From positions 1 through 25,807 of the forward strand of contig CAZBXI010000017.1 in NCBI GenBank assembly GCA_964496035.1: a stretch of DNA of 25,807 nucleotides, read 5' to 3'. Source of the stretch: EX4484-217-1 sp964496035. Lineage in GTDB: Archaea; Thermoproteota; Thermoprotei_A; EX4484-217-1. Position 1 is the stretch's first letter. Every line of letters begins with the position of its first letter. The notes under the pieces are model-generated. The model had not been told where the DNA came from and ran no database searches. It saw nothing but the letters and a program-made list of their open reading frames with translations. Below, one piece after another: positions 23,501 through 25,807 of the stretch. The translations under genes and the position numbers were made by a program.

Positions 23501-24439
23501 ATGCCTAGGGAGGCAGTAGTTGAAGCATACGGGCTTTCAAAGACCTTTGGTAATGTAAAGGCTGTTGACGGAGTTTCATATTCTGTAAGAAGAGGAGAGA
23601 TCTTCGGTATTTTAGGGCCGAATGGTGCTGGAAAAACTACAACGATACGTATTACTATAGGTATAATACCTCCGGATAAGGGGGAAGCTTACATCCTGGG
23701 CTACAACGTTCATAGAGAACCCGTTAAGGCTAGAAGTTTCATAGGTGTCGTTCCAGAGATCTCAAATCCTTACCCGGACCTTACGGTTTGGGATAATCTT
23801 ATGCTCGTGGGGAAGCTCTACTGTATCCCAAAAAGAATTAGAGTAGAGCAAGCTGTAAAGCTCCTAGAAGCCCTTAGAATACAAGGTGTTTATAATAGAA
23901 AGGCAAAGGCGCTTTCTAAGGGTATGCGAAGAAGATTGCTTCTGGCTATGGCTCTCATAAGCGACCCGGATATACTATTCCTAGATGAGCCAACATCCGG
24001 ACTGGACGTAATTAGTGCTAGGATAATAAGGTCTCTACTACTAGAGTTAAAGAAGCAGGGTAAAACCATAGTTTTAACTACACATAACATTAATGAAGCT
24101 GGCATGCTATGCGATAGAATCGCTATAATGAATAAAGGTAAGATAATAGCCTCAGGCACCCCCGAAGAGCTTAAGATAAGGTTTGGGAAATACATCCGCA
24201 TACTACTTCGTTTTAATAAGGAGGTAGGTGTTGACGCTATTAAGGATAGGCTTAAGGATAGTAAGGTAGTGGTTCAGGGAGCACGGATAACGATTATTTG
24301 CAGGTTAAGTGATTTAGAGGAGGTTCTTAGCGAGATAGTGGACTTCATTAAATCACGTAACCTTAGAGTAGAGGAGTTCCAAGCATCAGGACCTACCCTT
24401 GAAGACGTATTCGTAGAGCTTATACAGGGTGGTGCTTAA
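23501..24439 (+). CDS. ABC exporter ATP-binding protein (DrrA/ABC-2 type)
   Basis: The ATPase of an export system such as those for drugs, lipids or peptides. Walker A GPNGAGKT is at residues 39-46, the signature LSKGMRR at 138-144, Walker B ILFLDEP at 158-164, and the switch His at 195. At the Q-loop the sequence is GVVPEISNPYPDLT, with Glu (E86) where Gln is usual, as in several DrrA-type proteins. Residues about 225-312 form the C-terminal extension typical of this group, ending in ASGPTLEDVFVELIQGGA. Its stop overlaps the permease start by one base (TAATG). It is on the plus strand, opposite to the toxin-antitoxin genes of the same interval. Confidence 0.92.
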   Translation: MPREAVVEAYGLSKTFGNVKAVDGVSYSVRRGEIFGILGPNGAGKTTTIRITIGIIPPDKGEAYILGYNVHREPVKARSFIGVVPEISNPYPDLTVWDNLMLVGKLYCIPKRIRVEQAVKLLEALRIQGVYNRKAKALSKGMRRRLLLAMALISDPDILFLDEPTSGLDVISARIIRSLLLELKKQGKTIVLTTHNINEAGMLCDRIAIMNKGKIIASGTPEELKIRFGKYIRILLRFNKEVGVDAIKDRLKDSKVVVQGARITIICRLSDLEEVLSEIVDFIKSRNLRVEEFQASGPTLEDVFVELIQGGA

Positions 24440-25191
24440 TGGCTTTTTCAGATATCAAAGATACTTTAAGCAGAGTACTTGCTTTGTGCTTGAAGGATGC
24501 GAAGCTCTACTATTTTAAAGGGCCTACAATAGCCATGGGTGTTCTAATGCCTATGTTTCTATGGTTTGCTTTTGCTGTAGGGGCGAGATACTCATTGATT
24601 AAAACCTTGCCTATGCTTATCGTCATTTCAGTGTTCTTTACATCCTCGTCTATTACGCCTGTAATAATGCCTTGGGAGACTAGGCAAAGAACCTTAGAGA
24701 TGCTTCTAAGTAGACCGGTTACAATATATACTATACTCCTCGGTACAGCATTAGCGTCTACGCTCTTTGGGATATTAATTTCCTTAGGCCTAGTATGTAT
24801 AGGTTTATTGCTGAACTTAGTACCTCAGAACCCATTACTATTAATTCTTGGAATAACAGTAGCTTCTCTATGCTACTCCTTTATGGGATTACTCTTTGCG
24901 GCAATACCAACTGATGTACCAGCAGATGTCGTGCTCTTATCTAGTGTCATTAGGTTACCGCTAGTATTCGTAAGTGGGGTTTTCATACCCCTACAGAAAC
25001 TACCTTACTATATTTTGCCCTTAGCTTTTTCCTCACCCCTAACTTACCTATCAGACTTGATGAAGAACGTTTACTACAGTACATCGTTCTTGAACCCATC
25101 ACTAGATCTAGCGGTTTTATTACTCTTAACAGTAATGTTTGCATTATTAGCGCTAATAACTAATAAAGCAACACTAATGAAACGACTATAA
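24439..25191 (+). CDS. ABC-2 type transporter permease
   Basis: The membrane half of the exporter. The protein of 250 residues has about six hydrophobic segments: near 28-46, 50-72, 92-118, 128-152, 164-184 and 224-244. There is a short charged stretch after the second segment (MPWETRQRTLEMLLSRPVTIYTILL), which is the conserved cytoplasmic loop of the ABC-2 family; FVSGVFIPLQKLPYYILPLAFSSPLTYLSDL is the typical C-terminal-half signature. Cotranscribed with the ATPase. The substrate is unknown. Confidence 0.9.
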   Translation: MAFSDIKDTLSRVLALCLKDAKLYYFKGPTIAMGVLMPMFLWFAFAVGARYSLIKTLPMLIVISVFFTSSSITPVIMPWETRQRTLEMLLSRPVTIYTILLGTALASTLFGILISLGLVCIGLLLNLVPQNPLLLILGITVASLCYSFMGLLFAAIPTDVPADVVLLSSVIRLPLVFVSGVFIPLQKLPYYILPLAFSSPLTYLSDLMKNVYYSTSFLNPSLDLAVLLLLTVMFALLALITNKATLMKRL

Positions 25192-25504
25192 ATTTTATCC
25201 TTGAGGACAGTTTTACCACCTTTAATGACCTTACTTAAAGAGAGATAGCTCAGTAGTTCGCTACATAGTAAAGCGCTCTTAAATATAAGGAACTAGTATT
25301 GGGCTTAACCAAGCCAAATGAGGAAGTTAGTCTCGTGAAGCTTCACATACCTTCCTAAATTCCCTTCACCAACCCCTACCTACCTTTAAAGCACTAGAAG
25401 ACCTTCTTTTAAAGACCCCAGCTTTACCGACTACGTGATCCAGGGTTCTATACCTTTCCCCACCGCTTATCTTACTCAGCTCTAGGTAACTATACCACGC
25501 ACTA
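25192..25504. other. Intergenic region, no gene seen
   Basis: No open frame or RNA gene that I can support. A stretch at 25240-25275 (GATAGCTCAGTAGTTCGC) looks superficially like a tRNA D-arm, but the stem does not close. Confidence 0.4.
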
Positions 25505-25690
25505 TATAAAGAGTATATAAGTGGTGCGGCGGCCGGGATTTGAACCCGGGATCACTGGCTTGGGGGACCAGAACAATATGAAAGAAAACATATTGTTCGA
25601 TATGAAAGGTCTTCTAAGGTGATAGTCTGCATGTATAATCTTGAACGCTATTACTTGATGGCCCATATGAAAGGTCAAGGTAGCCAGTGT
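25505..25690 (-). repeat. tRNA 3'-half-like repeat unit, copy D (best preserved)
   Basis: This consists of the tRNA 3' portion (25522-25571), then a perfect 9-bp hairpin AACAATATG / CATATTGTT with an 8-base loop (25572-25597), then the module with ATATGAAAGGT at 25600 and again at 25665, 65 bp apart. A third partial motif ATATGAAAG is at 25576 inside the hairpin. This module is shared with copies B and C. Nothing to its right inside the window looks like the missing tRNA 5' half. Confidence 0.75.
25522..25571 (-). tRNA. tRNA 3' portion (anticodon arm to encoded CCA), possibly Gly(CCC), copy D
   Basis: Minus-strand reading: stem CTGGT, loop CCCCCAA, stem GCCAG, variable TGATC, T-arm CCGGG-TTCAAAT-CCCGG, acceptor strand CCGCCGC, discriminator A, then CCA in the DNA. 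If the local stem is the true anticodon arm, the anticodon would be CCC (Gly), and a GCGGCGG 5' strand would fit archaeal tRNA-Gly. However, position 33 would be C instead of the near-universal U, and no 5' acceptor strand or D-arm exists in the window. It is therefore an integration remnant or a split-tRNA 3' piece, not a complete gene. Confidence 0.5.
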
Positions 25691-25807
25691 TATTAGGCTA
25701 CACCACGTTGGAGCTATTGTGCTAGCTGAATAATGTTTTCTATTTTAGCCTTAATGCTAGATCTTGCAGTACATTCTCTAAGCTTTTCCCGGACAATAAT
25801 TTCTCTA

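Noticed and set aside
25240..25290. tRNA 5'-half-like stretch (GATAGCTCAGTAGTTCGC)
   Set aside because: It is on the plus strand, the D-stem does not close, and it cannot pair with the acceptor strand of copy D.
25430..25571. Permuted tRNA (3' half before 5' half) at copy D
   Set aside because: I read about 100 bases downstream of the CCA on the minus strand and found no D-arm or GCGGCGG acceptor strand.
25600..25675. C/D box small RNA in the conserved module
   Set aside because: GTGATAG and TTGATGG resemble C boxes, but no CTGA D box lies at a suitable distance and copies do not keep both boxes.
19308..25690. CRISPR array or insertion sequence for the spaced repeats
   Set aside because: Repeats are kilobases apart, include tRNA structure and are not regularly spaced; no Cas genes, no transposase and no terminal inverted repeats were found.

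Overview
This window looks like part of a thermophilic archaeal chromosome, most likely of the Thermoproteota/TACK group. The evidence is a TrmB-type regulator, TTG and GTG starts behind GGTGA/GGAGG ribosome-binding sites, TATA-like promoters, an archaeal-type sugar-binding protein with a Thr-rich stalk, several VapBC/TumE toxin-antitoxin pairs, DUF166, and archaeal-style tRNA 3' portions. The genus cannot be fixed from the sequence. Most of the window is about 40% GC; one gene (8879-10507) is clearly richer, about 55% by counting sample lines. A 100-base run of N (7396-7495) is an assembly gap.

Layout, left to right. (1) 30-5402, all minus strand: a carbohydrate ABC uptake system (binding protein, two permeases, ATPase) with a TrmB-family regulator upstream. 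(2) 5622-7612: a free-standing Cas4-like PD-(D/E)XK nuclease, a small membrane-anchored protein, and a membrane-protein gene broken by the gap. (3) 7734-16753: a Wood-Ljungdahl (acetyl-CoA synthase) block on the minus strand. Its order of transcription is a small Cys protein, cooC, cdhD, cdhE, a full-length acsB, and then a fused metV-metF. This block also holds two gene remains: a decayed, AT-rich second metV-metF copy directly downstream of the GC-rich intact one, and, in the gap before acsB, the 3' end of a [NiFe]-hydrogenase large-subunit gene on the opposite strand. No CODH catalytic subunit (CdhA/AcsA) is present in the window. (4) 16835-19199: a DUF166 protein divergent from the CODH operon, a GNAT acetyltransferase, and a small protein with an HExxE motif. 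(5) 19200-25807: an accessory region of toxin-antitoxin cassettes (TumA-TumE and two VapBC pairs) plus a two-gene ABC exporter.

The most unusual structure is in part 5. Four related sequences at about 19308, 20465, 22121 and 25522 each contain the 3' portion of a tRNA on the minus strand with no 5' half. Three of them carry the same right-hand module, in which two ATATGAAAGG-type motifs lie exactly 65 bp apart. The copies are more decayed toward the left and best preserved on the right, and each interval between them carries its own toxin-antitoxin pair. My preferred reading is a tandem chain of small tRNA-anchored elements that inserted one after another at a tRNA gene lying to the right of the window. 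The main alternative is that the well-preserved copies are 3' pieces of split, trans-spliced tRNAs.

The metabolic genes fit an organism that makes or breaks down acetyl-CoA through a methyl branch using MetF, with methyl transfer through CdhD/CdhE to AcsB and nickel loading by CooC. It also takes up a sugar or oligosaccharide.
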